Assembly: GCA_008694505.1 (NCBI GenBank)
Contig: VZDJ01004378.1
Span: 12,816,898 to 12,880,897 of the forward strand
DNA: 64,000 nt
Origin: Cyanoderma ruficeps
Taxonomy: Eukaryota > Chordata > Aves > Passeriformes > Timaliidae
Direction of reading: 5' to 3'
Shown: one piece after another, positions 50,931-63,540 of the stretch
Layout: each line of letters begins with the position of its first letter
How positions within the stretch are numbered: the first letter of the stretch is position 1
Translations under genes and position numbers: made by a program
The notes under the pieces: generated by a model
Seen by the model: only the letters and a program-made list of their open reading frames with translations
Told to the model about the DNA's origin: nothing
Database searches by the model: none

Positions 50931-53900
50931 GCAATATCATCAGTCAGTGGTGGAAAATAAGTGTTTTTACAGGAAAAAAATCAACTTCACTGAAGTGAGA
51001 CTGGAGAAGATACAAGTGACTGAGCACTTGGAAGGCTGGGACTCTGGCATTTTGAAAATTCTGCTTTCTGCCTCATTTGTATTGGGCCCAGATGGTGTGG
51101 CTGATGTTTTCCAGTCTCTAGCCAATTCAGGGAGTTAGTAGAAATCTGCCGGTTGTTTAAACGGTAAGGAGAGCAAATGATAAATTGTGTGGAGGGGGCA
51201 GCACACTGAACACTTGGCAGGTATTCCTCTGTCTCTTTTATTCTGGAATTTACCCACATTGTTTTCCAAGAAAATCGTAGCTTGAGGTGAAGTCAGTTCC
51301 TGTTCCTGGAGCTGCAGAAGCTCAAGAATCAATAATGCTGCTTAGCTGAGGCACATAGCCAAGTACATGCTTGACCTCTCGTCTGAGTGCACCCAAAACC
51401 AGAATGATGCTTATTTTGGATGCTCCACTGTGTTATGGAAGGAGACAAGCATGTTTGCAAAATATCTGGAAACTGTGGCTATTTCATTTATCTACATTTC
51501 TTAAAGGAGCATATATCATATATATTTCCTCCTTCATATATATAAAAAATTCATATGATAATGTATTTCATATCTTAGTTTTTCCTCATGGTAGAGCCTA
51601 ACTCACTCCCTATTCATCAAAAGGTCAAAGGCAGTGCATAAGATAGGTCTCATCAACAAATTAATAAATCACTAGATTTGGGACACATCCACAGATACTT
51701 CTAAACCTCAGTAATAGGATGAAATTTATGGTGTCAAATGACCAAAATTGTCTTTTTTGCATGGCTGGGAACATTTTGCACAAACTGTAGATCTTGTTAG
51801 CTTGGCTCCAACAGTCAATGACAGCTTTACACCTTTATGGAAGCTATGGGACAGAAGGCAATATTTGGTCTGAAATAATTTGTAAATAGTTTATAAATAA
51901 GAAAAGTGTGTTTCTTAGAGTCTGTCTAATCCAATCTAAGTTTGTCTTTCTAAATGTGTTTGTAGTAGACAAAATTCACATAAAAGATTATGGGATTTTG
52001 GCTTTAGTTTAGGCAGTAAGGAGACCTGTTTGCTTTAATTTAGCTAGTCCAGTAATATTTCAGACATTTCATATTTTGCAGTGAGCAATCCTAATCAAAA
52101 TCTTGCAGCTTTTATTGAATTAAACAGTAATTTTCTACATGGTTGACTTCAGATTAGCTGCTTTGATACAACTGAGCAAAAGGGTTTCCAAATAAACCAC
52201 AATTGTTCCAACTGCGAATGCAGTAAAAATTTATATAAATAGTAGCCAGAGTAATTGAGCATGCTTTCTTTTTTCTTATTCGGAGGCTGTGAAGATCATA
52301 CTGCCACATCATTAATAAATTAATTTCTTAAATGTTAGCACTGAAAACATAGAAAATATTCATGGAGCAATTTAAAGCCAGAAACGCAGGCAATGTGAAG
52401 TGACCCTTTCTGCACGTGTTCAAGACTCTTTAATAGCACTTCAGATTTAATTTACCTTCAATATTAAATTTTGAATTAAAGTTTATTAAAAACTGACAAA
52501 AATAATACTAAACAAAGTGCTTTTACATATTCCTTTCCTATGGTTCTATACATCTGAAGCATCAGTGAAAAATCAAATTTTTAAAAAAATCAAGTCTACT
52601 ATCGTTCAAGGACCCAAAGCTAGATGAGGCTGACATTTCCCTTTGTCATGTGCTTTTTGGTTTTGGGATTTTTTAGGAGGAGCTATACTTGAAGAGACTT
52701 AAAAAAACCCCTTAGTTTTGCTCTGAGTGTCTGTAAGTGTTAAAACACTAACCTATATTGGCAGTGACAGTTCCCCTTAATCAAGTTGAGGAATATGATG
52801 TTAGTTCACTCCCTGAAGGCTTGCACTCTGCCGAGAGCTCAGCAGACATGACTTGTGGGGGGAAGACCCACATTTCTTACCACAGAAGGGATGCAGGGAG
52901 GTTACAACACATCACATGTGCCATTCCTGTTTGTGTCAGCCTAGTGGGAAAACAGATGATAACCATCAAGATGTATGGATTTTAAAATGTATTTCAAACA
53001 AATTCAGGCAGACAATAAGCAGCAACCGTGCCTAAGATTTGTGGAACCTGAAGGACATGTGATTCTGAAGCAAAGGGTCACCCTGTACCAGCTGTAACTC
53101 CTCAATAATATAAAAGTAAACTGGCTTGTGAGGTATACTCAACAGAAACTGAAAAGACATGAAGCCTCAATGGGCAGAATCTTTTGTCCTTTCTGTTATA
53201 AACATCTGATTATGGCCATACCACTTTGAGAACTCAAATTTGGGGTCTTGTTAGTATATAGAAGGCTGTGAGAAAGTGAGCCTGAATGGGTAAAATTTAC
53301 CTGCCTAAAAATTCCAGAAAATGTAATCACCCCTCACTTCCCTGATCTTGTCCATGAATTTTGTTACATTAATTTCCTCCAGACTAATTTTGCAGCTAAG
53401 CTGTATGATGCTAATAAAGAATGAAGCCAGTATAGGTGGCAGAGAGCACTGAGTGCTCCCACTCGCTCAGCAGCAGATTCCCTGCTCTGAGGTGACAGAT
53501 GAGGATGCCCTTCGAAAGCAGGCTCTGAAACTCTCTTTGGTTGCACAGTGGGCTGTGGAGTAGAGGTTAGTGCAATCAGAAAGATTGATGACTTTCATTG
53601 AAGAGACTCTTTAAAGTACCTTCCCACACACATTCCTGGTTATACCACAGTGAATTTAGCTTGTGACTCTATATAAGTAACTTGGAATAATAGAGTCTGA
53701 TTTACTGCTGTTTCACTCTAGCTCTGGACTCAATTGAGTTACACAGGCATAAAATTCAATAGTGAAGAAATCCATAATATGTGCCCACCCATATAAGTCA
53801 TTTCCCAAGAAAACAAAAGCATCCTCAATATGATCTTCTCCATAAACAAAGCAAGCAAACAAAACAAACAAACCGAAACAAAGAAAACCCCCCACCAAAA

Positions 53901-56679
53901 CAAACAGAAGAATGAATTTTCCTTATGACAATTGTTATACATGCAGAGATAAATTTTAAACTGTTTCTCCCATGCTGCAGAGATCCACTGTACACAAGGC
54001 ATGACTTAACTCCTGCACATGGATAATGTCTCAAACAGAGGGATTGCAGACCTATTTCCAATACTTATCTGTTTAAAGATTTCCACCCAGGAGAAAGCAA
54101 ACATAACCTGGCTCCTTCTCCTGGCAGTACCCATCATACTGACTTTAAGCAGATTATGGTAATTAAGATAGAAATTTGCAGGAACTTGCCTTCTAATTAA
54201 AATGGAAATGGAATTTATAAAACAAATATCTAACAAACTCTTCTTTCTCCTGCGCAAAAAAATAAAAATAAAAACCACTATAAAATCCGCACAGTATTGC
54301 CAGATGCTATTTTGTGCTGACATCATGAGTGGGGAAGGGGAGCCCCTTCATGCTCTTTATCAGAAATGGACAGGCTGAAGAGCGACAAGCAGCTCTCCAC
54401 CTGGAAGAGAGCTTAGTTAGGGACTAATGGCTTCTGCCTTTCTTTGAAATTGCAGCACTTCTACTGGAAAGGTATTAAATGCTGCCTCATTTATAGGAAC
54501 TGAAAGAAGAGAAAGCAACTGGCATTAATCTGAAAGGGTATTTTAAGCAACTGGACCAGTATGGAAGGATCCAAGAAGACTGGGAAAAAGGGACACTGGA
54601 ACAGGGGGAAATGCATAGAGAATAAATCTGGGAATGAGCTGAAGCAAAGCTTTGAGCTAGGAGGGATACTGTGTGTCCTGATAAAATATGTGTGATGCTG
54701 CAGATGCCGTTCTTTGTCCTCAGATGCTTGAAGATGCCAATATTATAAAGATGTGAACAAACTGCAACTTTGCTTTGTGTTTCCTGTTACAAGAGGAGCA
54801 CAAATCTGGCTCTGACCATCCTGGTGATGATCACTGCTGTTTTCCAAATGTAAAGGAGACATATGGTTATGTCTTTGGGAATGCAGGAAGATCAAGGAAA
54901 ATTGAAAAGCAAGGCCTGCACATGCTAACAGCTAGCAGTCCCCTGCCTAGGGGTGTATTATCAGGCATTATACTGATTTGAACTGCCACCTATCAGGCAA
55001 CCTAAGCCATGACACCAACATTTTCTTGCTATTTGGAATTAAATTGTGGAGTCCATACCTTGGATTCAGAGACTTTGGGTCACACCGTGAGAGCCTGGTT
55101 CATCTACTCACAGATTTATTTACCAGCCTTTGCCTGAGGCAAACTGTCTGTACCATTGTGAACTGACTCCTAAAGTATTACACAAAACAATTACACACAT
55201 AGGCAAAAGCAGTGTTGGTTTTATTTGAACTACCTAAAATGTGAGCTCAATGGGAATTTTTTTGAGAAAATAATTTTTCTTCATGAACCTCAGATGCCTC
55301 TGAAGCCACTCTGATGTAGCCCACCTTCTACACTTGTTTCCTGCACTGTGTCCCAATTTTGATAGAAGTAAGGGTGTTGGGCTGGATTATACTCCTCCTG
55401 GTCAGAGACATTAGAGGGAGGTTTGAATTCTCTCAGTACAGAGAGGAGCTTTTTCAGAAGTACCCTAATGTGAAGGCTAATAGAGAAAAACGGAGCACAC
55501 TGACACATCCAGAAAAGACCTCCATTTTTGTAGAGTCAAAATTTGTGCACCAAATTCACCTAAAGAACTGATTTCTTAGGAAACCATGTGGATATATTAA
55601 ATTACTCCTTCAAAAAGGGCTTATACAGAGCACACAATCTACCCTATTCATCTGACAACAGTACTGCCACTTCTTCTATCACTGAAGCCCAGAATTAATG
55701 TTAGCAATGAAAAAAAAAATTGCTTTCTGTCTTGAAAGTTAGCACAATGGAGTACTGAGCACATTCATGGATAGTCTCAGTTTGTAGCAAATCAAGAAAA
55801 TCTTGATTGTACTAAACTGTGGTCCTTTTGGCTGACTACCATGCACCACAATTTGTCTAAGTTCACTGTGACACAAATCAAATAATTTAAATTTTACTTT
55901 TGTGAGTATGTACTACTTAGCAAGGTAAAGTCAGATCCATACTGATCCTACCAGCTTCTCACCAGACACAGGTTTTCACTCTCTAAAGCTTGTAGTTTTT
56001 AGGACAAACCATCTTGGTTATATTAAATATATGAATCCCAGTTTTTTAAATCCAGTTATTTCATGGATTATGAAATGCTACGTGCTTGAAATGCTAACAA
56101 AAATCAGGCTTCATTCACAAATTCTGTGTTCAAAGTTAAAGAAAAATGGACCAGTAGACTGTTTAGTTTAGAGTCCCCATATTAACTGGAAAAATATTTG
56201 TTTTATTGGGGAAAGATGAAAAATCATGTTATTCTTAATTATGCTAATACAAGTAATTAGTAGATGGTTAATAGTGGACCAATCAAAGTACCATCATGCT
56301 ACATATTTCACATTTAATCTTCTGTTTGCTGCAGTAATTTTCACTACTTTTCTCTATTTTCCCTGAGATTTTTGTAATTTTCACAATTTTTATATTTGCC
56401 TTATGATTTAGGCAGGTAATCACTCAGCATAGCAGATGACATCTTTAACTTGCTTCTGTTTGCTTAGCTTAGCACCTAATGCTCCTTTAAGAACCTTTAT
56501 GGTACTCTAGTTTACTGAAACAGCCATAATTTTCTACTCCATGGCTGCATGTAGATATTTGTTCTGTCCATCTGTTTCAGTGAAAATACTTGTTAATTCT
56601 GATTTTGAAAACTGTATTTTGTATTTCATGTACTACTCTAATGTCCTCTATTAAAGAAAATAGATATGGACTAACAGTG

Positions 56680-57248
56680 GTTTTTAAATGACTGACAATG
56701 AAAGAAAAGGTAAAATTCCTAGTCTAAGAAAGTTTAATAATTGAAACAAATAAAAATAAACAATATTAATACTAAGTATTAATAATTATTTTTAATAATA
56801 ATAACAATAATAAATTAAAAGTAAAGAAAGAGAGGGAGAGAGGAATAAAACCTCAAAGAATGAGACACAATCCAATTGTTCACCACCTGCTGAACAGTGC
56901 CCATCCCACCCCCACGAGCAGTGATTGCCCCTCCTGGTCAGGTCCCCCTAGTCATATACTGAGCATGACATGCTTCTGAGCATCCCCCCTAGTTTCTATA
57001 CTGAGCATCTGAGATATTCATCATTCATTAATATCTCTTTGGCTGGTTCTGTGCTGGCCATGTCCCCTCAAAAGCATCTTTGCACCTACTCACTGGCAGA
57101 GCACAGAAAATAAAAAAGTCCTTAACTTAGGGTAAGCACCACTAAGCAACAACTACAACACCAGTGTATTATCAACATTATTCTCATATTAAACCCAAAA
57201 CACAGCACTATACCAGTTATTAAGAAGAGAATTAGTTATCTCAGCCAA
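56680..57248 (-). mobile_element. Degenerate LTR of an avian endogenous retrovirus, antisense
   Basis: Read on the - strand it follows an avian LTR I recognise: 'ttggctgagataactaattctcttctt', 'gtatagtgctgtgttttgg', 'gagaataatgttgataa', 'cttaccctaagttaaggactttt', 'gctctgccagtgag', then a TATA-type CAGTATA, 'ggtggtgaacaatt' and the 'ttttattcctctctccctctc' R region, ending in AAT-rich sequence and 'tttaataattg' at the poly-A signal zone. Both ends are eroded: the 5' TGTCCTGG is missing at 57248 and the last part of U5 is weak or lost near 56680. A segment around its TATA box is duplicated. No internal retroviral genes adjoin it. Confidence 0.85.
56943..57008. repeat. 40-bp tandem duplication inside the LTR, covering the TATA-box region
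   Basis: TCCCCCTAGTCATATACTGAGCAT-type sequence at 56943-56966 recurs at 56983-57008 as a slightly longer copy (TCCCCCCTAG...ATACTGAGCAT). The offset is about 40 bp. On the - strand each copy contains the LTR's CAGTATA core, so the promoter region appears twice. Confidence 0.7.
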
Positions 57249-57390
57249 ACTCCCAACTCTCTCAGCCTTTATTCATAGAAGAGGTGTCCCAAACCTCTGA
57301 TCATTTTCATGGCCCTCCTCTGGAGCTGGCCCACCAAGTCTGTGTCTTGAACTGTTGTTCCCAGAACTGGACTCAGTCACTTCATTGTAA
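57249..57390 (-). mobile_element. CR1 LINE fragment, antisense
   Basis: 'ccaactctctcagcctttattcatagaagaggtg', then 'cctctgatcattttcatggccctcctctgga' and 'ccagaactggactcagt', match the reverse complement of the CR1 3' UTR just upstream of the part preserved at 46110-46520. The true CR1 3' end is absent; the piece begins abruptly at the eroded LTR end. Similarity fades after about 57385. Confidence 0.82.
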
Positions 57391-57464
57391 AAGGCCACTA
57401 CACAGGCACTATGGTCTGCTCAAACCTGACCTTTGAGCTGAATTCATTTGTGGCTGGTTGAGTT

Positions 57465-57545
57465 AGGCTGGCTGCCATGTGCTCACCAAATTACTCTGTC
57501 ACTTGCTGTCCTCAACAGGACAGGGGGACAAAGTGCATGGAGTGC
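57465..57545. mobile_element. Possible ERV/LTR remnant
   Basis: 'ggctggctgccatgtgctcaccaaattactctgtcac' followed by 'cctcaacaggacagggggacaaa' resembles a sequence common in bird endogenous retroviruses. It is short and diverged, so this is a tentative call and the strand is left open. Confidence 0.4.
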
Positions 57546-59589
57546 TTAGAGAAAAGCTTTTGCAGAGCAACTATTAGGTGTATTCCTTTTTTTATTTATA
57601 TACCACAGAATTATGTATGAGTCCTTTTCTAGCTAGATGCCATTGTGTGGCAAATTTCATCAACACAAGGTCACTTTGTATATAATCAGTTTTTAGTGTT
57701 GGATGTGTTATTTCAGACAGAACTCCAGACTTTGCCTGGATGACCTAATCAAACTCACAGTATTATAATCATTACAGTAAGAAATCTACAGATTTTTTTT
57801 CAATATTTTGAACAATCTATTATTAAACTGATCCTTTTCCACTATAATAATGGCTACAACATTTGAAACTGTATTGATGCAGTGCTGGATGTTATCAGCT
57901 TTTAGAAACAGAAAAGAATAGAATAGAAATAATTTTTATGAACTTATATTTGTAATCAGCAAAAGGATAACGGACAATGTCTTTAAATATGAATTCCTGG
58001 CAATTAGAAGAATTACAGCCATGGGGGAAATAGCAGTTAATTGTCTGTGTGGGAAATCTGGGACAAAAGGATGATTCGCCAAGGCACAGACTAACTGAGA
58101 GCCAAAAGAGCTTCCCAGTGATTTTTCTTGTGAGAGTTCAATGAGGCTCCCACTATATCCAATTAATAAAATGTTTAAGTACATGCAGCTATTCCTATGT
58201 AGGTGCCTGACACTAACAAGTCCTCAACTGCTCAGTACTGAGAATTTCTGAGTCTGTCCTGTCAATAGCTGGGAACTCCAACCCTCTCTTTTGCCAGTTT
58301 GGAGTGACCATCCACTGCTTCCTCAGCTGCTTTGCTTCTTCTCAAGAATGGTGTCTTCCATCACACAGCTTTGCCTCTCCTTGTTATCAACTTAAATCTA
58401 GTTTTCTCCAGCAATAGAGTACACATATATAAAGCCATAAGTACCAACCCATGGAAGAATAATTAATTTAGTTTCAGGATGTATTTATAATGTAAAAAGT
58501 AATTTCACTCTTCTCCATTTCTACAAGATTTTGATTTCCACAGGCATCACCTCAGCTACCCAGAACTGGCTGTAACTGTTGAAGATTTACTGGGGACAAT
58601 TTGGGTACCATAGCAGAAGTTCTGGCCCACCATGCAGGTGTAAGCATCAGCTCCACTGCTCCTGCTCTGTGCTCAGGTAGACAGAATACTCCTTCCCACC
58701 CTCAGATGAAGAGTTTCTACCTCGCTGTACTGCCTATGGCTATTTGAGTGGCAACCTGAATTGCAATAGGAAGATATTTGGAGTGAAGAAGGTATGGGCA
58801 AAAGCCTCACTCTTTTAATTAATGCTTTTGGGCTTTGTCTATGAATCTTTCATGAATTAAGGAAGCACTTTGTCTTCAGATTGCCTGTACTGCCATCATA
58901 TTCTGATCTTAGATTTCTAAAATCGGTGAAAGCAACGAGCTGTGGCCTGAATGCCTACCCTTCTTCACATGGGGAAGCATGTGTCCTGTATCTTGTCAGC
59001 TTCTTCTCCCATGGAATTAGAGTCATAGAAGTGTTTCGTACCTGTGCCAAGCCCTCAATGGAAAATGAGGACACTCACAGCATCTTATTCTGTAGTACAC
59101 AGAAAGGAAATGAGGAGAAATGACATGTTGCATGTACAGCACATTAAGTACAAAAGATTGTACCTGCAAGGAATAATGTCAGGATGTGTCTGTTGAAATG
59201 CCACTCTTCTCTCTTTTACCTCACCGGCTCAACCCCCACCCTGCAGGCACAAACACGCAGCCTTGGGTGGAGTTCCCCAGCCACAGAAATGCAAAGAGAT
59301 TTCTGTCAGCCTTGCTTCTAAAAATAGATGTTGGGACTCCACCTGGGCTCGGAGAAATTTGTTGGGTTTTTTTTCTTTCCTCTTGGATTTCCTTTCCTAT
59401 AAGGCAGAAGTAGCAGCAGATGAGGTGGAAAGCCAAGCTATGAAAAGTCAGTGTCAAGTCCTGCATCCAAAGCAACACTAGGTGCATAGAAAAGTCTGGA
59501 AATGCCCCTCTCAAAATCTCTCCCCAGAAGTGCATTCGGCTAGGCAATTGGAAAACAAAACCCCCTCACTTTGGCAAATAATCTCCTGA

Positions 59590-59633
59590 AATGTCTGTGG
59601 TCTTGCCACAGACATTCTATTAAAAAATAGAAT
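59590..59633. repeat. Two overlapping perfect hairpins
   Basis: AATGTCTGTGG (59590-59600) pairs exactly with CCACAGACATT (59606-59616) around TCTTG. Directly after, ATTCTATT (59614-59621) pairs with AATAGAAT (59626-59633) around AAAA. The two share ATT at 59614-59616, so both cannot form fully at once. No gene lies immediately beside them. Confidence 0.75.
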
Positions 59634-61514
59634 AGTCGTGTTTGTGTAGAGCAAGCATGAAAAATTTGGGGTTTTCTTGATTTTGCAAATACACTAGAAT
59701 TTGTTCATGACAAAATCTTAATAAAGTTTTTTTGCTTTTTGTGAATTTTGAATGCTGGATATGTAGCCATTTAGTCTTGTGAATTTGTGTTCCTCCCGCT
59801 GCAGTGATAATACTGTCTGTATATGCTGTTAGCAGATAATTTATTTTTAATCATTGACTCAAGGATATTTTCTGCTTTCATTAGAGTCAAACTGTATAAT
59901 TTAAATAAATATAGTCCTTGCAGGATTAGGCTCCCAATGTAGACTTTAAAAAATATATTCTTGTTTTGGTCATTTAAAAAAAAAAATGTGGAGTGTTAAA
60001 TAACATTCAAAAATTAAGTCCCTTGTGACTTTCCTGAAGAATGCTCACAGCCAAATCATGTCCCTTAGCCAAGTAATAGTCATGAGTATGTGAAAATACA
60101 GTGTGATACAAATGTGTAAAATGGGGGAAGTTCCATCTTCTTTGCCTTGCCTTTAATTTTAGCTTATGCCACAACATTTAAAGGCACAAGTGTTGTAACA
60201 AATATAAACTATCTCAGAGCTGGGCCTTCACTCAGCTATTTTGCAGTGTCCCAGCTCTCTTCTCACTCCCTTCTTATCTCATTTTCACTGACATCTCTGG
60301 CTGACTGGACCTGCTTCCACTCATTGTAAAGGTGGTTCTGCAGAAAAGCTCCTCCCTTGCTGCTGCCTTCTTGGAGCAGGGTCAGCCAGAGCTGCCCTCT
60401 TTTGTACTTGGCCTAGATGAAGAGCATTGAGTTGATTGGAACATTTTCAGAGAAATGTATTTCTGCTGGAACTTGTGGCTTAGCTAAAGCTTTTCATGAG
60501 GACACAATAACTTCACCTTTTCTCTTTTGTGAGACTTCTCAGAGCAGCAGTCTATTATTAATTTTTGTTTGAAAGTAGAAGTGAGAGAAAAAAGCAGAGG
60601 CTGGTGGAAAGAAGGACAATAATAAAAAACCCTTATCTTTTCAATCAAAAAAGATGGATATTTCATGAAAGCCCTGGAAAGTATCTGGGTTTTGTTTTGA
60701 TGTGGAAAACACCCGTGAAATGAAATGGCATTCTCCTAGTTCTCCCCCATTGTGAGGAATACAGCTGATGAGGAAAACATCCAGCCTCCTCTCAGGACAT
60801 TTATTTGGCTACTGTTATTCTCAGAACTGTTTTAAGTCAGCTCCTCACCTTTGTGGCCCTGCTTGTGCATCTCTCTGTAGGCCCTTAATACCGTGTAGCT
60901 TTTTGCCTTTAAAACTGGTCATTTAACGAATCTCACCAATCTCAACCGTGCCAACCAGATGGAGTGTCTAAAGGCTTTACGCTTTCCCATTGCTTGTATT
61001 TCCCATTATCCAATTTATCACTCCTTACTGGGAGAATTTACTCACAGCTGGAGCATGCTGGCTGTGTATCAGTTGAGCGACCATGGAGAGCCCACCCACT
61101 GCTGTGCAGGTGCCCTGTGCTGAGACCCCCATGAACACTGCCTGCAGTCCTCAGAGGACTATTCTTTTCCATTTCAGGCTACATTTTACTCTGTTTTTTC
61201 TGATTCTAACAGACTGGGAGCTTAATTTTGATATTTAACTTCTGTTTCCTTTGTGCTAGTATGTTTTTAGGTCCTGATTTTGCATTTTCTTTAGTGAAAA
61301 GATGAGCCTAGATTTATATTTACATGGATTAGCAGTCAGGAACAGGATCCACTTGCACACGTTTATGACATCTCCCTTTCCCTATTAATATGCATTTTTT
61401 TCAGGGCCTTCCCAAATGACCTGAAGTACAGGCAATGCCAGATACTGTGCAAAATGTTCCTGCCAAGTACTCCATGTATTCCACAGAACTGGAAAATGAT
61501 GTCAAAGAGAGGAA

Positions 61515-61574
61515 TGAAAGCTGTGCTGAATGATTTGTATCAAATGATGAGTGAAAGCTGTGCTAAAGTATTTG
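61515..61574. repeat. Imperfect direct repeat, 37-bp offset
   Basis: TGAAAGCTGTGCTGAA...ATTTG at 61515-61537 recurs at 61552-61574 with three differences in 23 bases. The intervening 14 bases are unrelated. It is a minor local duplication. Confidence 0.6.
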
Positions 61575-63219
61575 CCTTTTGTTCAAAAAGGTCAAAAAGG
61601 AAAAAAAATCTAAAAATGGTATGTCTATTTTTAAACTATCTTATCTCCTGGGATTATATAAAAAACTTCTTAGGTTTTCTGTGGTAGGAGGTGATTAATT
61701 GAGCACCGAGGTGGTAAATGAATAATGATGCTTCCTTGGTTGCAGAGAGCTGCTGTGCCCATTGAACAAATACTGACATGAAAAGAAACTCAAAGGTTTG
61801 TGTGCAACTGGGTTCTATTTGTAGCCAGGTTTCCTAAGAAAATGAGAGTAAAAAAATATTTTTTATGTGTTCAGTCATTCATCTGTACCTCCATCCGCCT
61901 CATAATAGGTTTTGAAACAGTTAATTAAATGTCTGCAGTCTTGTTTGGAAAGAGGATTTGGATATTGAAAGTCTTTTAAAGTTTTAGTTGAAAATCAGCA
62001 CCTGGATAAGGACTGAGAGAGACATCCCAATCTACCCAAAACAGAGGAAGGCAGAAATGCTGCCTTTATGTGTGATGGGTCACTGTGGATGAAGTCCTGT
62101 GCCGGCCTCAGCATGGCTGCTTCCAGTAGCATCAGTGATATGTCTCAATGCCAGTATAGGAATGAGCTAAGGTGTTTGTGCTGTGGGACTAGGGGACAGG
62201 AGAAATCCTCATTCAGTTCTGGCACAGTGCTGCCTTGTGGACATCCTAAATCAAAATAAGACACTTTCAATTTAAACAGTTGATTTGAAACACACCCATG
62301 TGTTTTCTCCCAGGGGTGGAGTAAATCATGAGCTTGGAGCTTCTGCTCTAAGGTTTTCCTTGACTAACTATTCCCCTCAAACAGATAGTGCTCACAGAAG
62401 GATCATGTGATACCTTTGGTGTGGAGAGTTGAGTCTTTTTTGCCTTGAAGGCATAGAATTTGCCAGAAAATGGACCTGTTTAAAATTGACTCATTAAGCA
62501 ACTTTCTAAAATTAATGACTACATTTAAAATAATTAAACCATAGTCCTTCAGGTCTCCCAGTATTTCCATGATACTGCAATGCTGCCATCATTTTGAAAT
62601 GGTTATCCTCACGAAATGTAACTCTGGGATACCACATTACCAAATACTGGCAACACTTAGTGGTCTGTTAACTCTTTAATAGTTGATCACTTCAGAAAAT
62701 ACGCTATGGTAACACATTTATTTGACAGCTTGTTGTTCCTGAAGTTTCTACATGGCGCCTCTGAGGCTATCAAAATATTTACCCTACCATATACAATCCC
62801 TGACAGTGTGCATGCTTTCCTTACCCTCCTTCAATAATAAAGAGTGCAGTGCACCTCTCTGGAAAAAAACTCAAACCCAATCAGAAAATATGTTATACAA
62901 TAGTACATTAAGTAACTGGAGAAATATTCTGGATTTTATTTACTGGTTGGATAGCACAGCCTCCCGGGTACTTGTCTTGGAGCTTCAGATACACTTTCTT
63001 ATACATATGATGACCCAGAACTTGACTGCAGTAGATATTCAACTATTTTTCCCAAGGATAATTGTAAGATATATGAATTTGTGTAAAGGAAATATATTTG
63101 GTCAAATCCTAAATCTTTATTTTTCAAGTCTTGTTGCTCCAAACTTGAGCTGGCAGTTGCAATGTCACGAAGGTAGTTACTGGGAGCAGCAGTAAGTAGC
63201 AAACTGATATACCAAAATG

Positions 63220-63247
63220 CCTCTTTTGTGGCACCTCTTTTGTGGCA
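63220..63247. repeat. Perfect 14-bp tandem duplication
   Basis: CCTCTTTTGTGGCA occurs twice in direct succession (63220-63233 and 63234-63247), followed by a diverged partial third copy (CTGCTTTTGT). Confidence 0.8.
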
Positions 63248-63400
63248 CTGCTTTTGTTTCTTTTCAGGAGTATCTGAAAAAGGATGTCAAAAAATAAACA
63301 AATGTAATTTTCATCTCTATAATCATATTGAAATAACCCTGAAATTATTACTATCACCCTTACTGGATCCTCCAGCAGACTATAACTGAGCTTCCCTTTC

Positions 63401-63540
63401 AAAAAAAAAACCCAACCCTAACTCCAAAACAAACTAACAAACAAAAAAAAACACCAAAAAACCCCCAGACCCAACAACAACAACAACANACAACAACAAC
63501 AACAACAAACCCCATAAAACAAACCCAAAGCCCCCAAACA
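63401..63540 (+). repeat. A/C-rich low-complexity block
   Basis: From an A10 run at 63401 to about 63540 the + strand is almost entirely A and C, with words such as CAAACAAAC, CACCAAAAAACCCCC and (CAA)n. It contains no coding signal; G/T-rich translations on the - strand are artefacts of composition. Confidence 0.8.
63472..63508 (+). repeat. (CAA)n microsatellite containing the window's only N
   Basis: About twelve CAA units run from 63472 to 63508. The base at 63489 is N, and the CAA phase shifts by one base across it (CAN then A then CAA). That suggests an unresolved insertion or base-call problem in the array rather than a simple substitution. Confidence 0.85.

Larger units (their letters stand above)
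46541..56679. other. AT-rich noncoding unique sequence, no gene seen
   Basis: About 10 kb with no supportable gene. It starts with AT-rich simple sequence (46560-46625) and holds another AT-dinucleotide patch at about 51505-51555 and an A/C-rich patch at about 53845-53905. A GC-richer block at 50330-50930 is listed separately. Short open frames elsewhere (for example 49579-49941, 120 codons) show no motif I recognise. Confidence 0.6.
57546..63400. other. AT-rich noncoding unique sequence, no gene seen
   Basis: About 5.9 kb without a supportable gene. It contains the paired hairpins at 59590-59633, a 37-bp-offset repeat at 61515-61574 and a 14-bp tandem repeat at 63220-63247. Patches at 58540-58750 and 60840-61150 are less AT-rich but show no recognisable exon. 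Confidence 0.58.

Noticed and set aside
62752..63195. 147-codon open frame on the + strand, the longest in the window
   Set aside because: The composition is typical of chance frames. No domain, no paralogue I recognise and no splice or promoter context; overlapping frames exist on the other strand.
63411..63422. AACCCTAAC, telomere-like
   Set aside because: Barely one and a half telomeric units in an A/C-rich block; not an interstitial telomere array.
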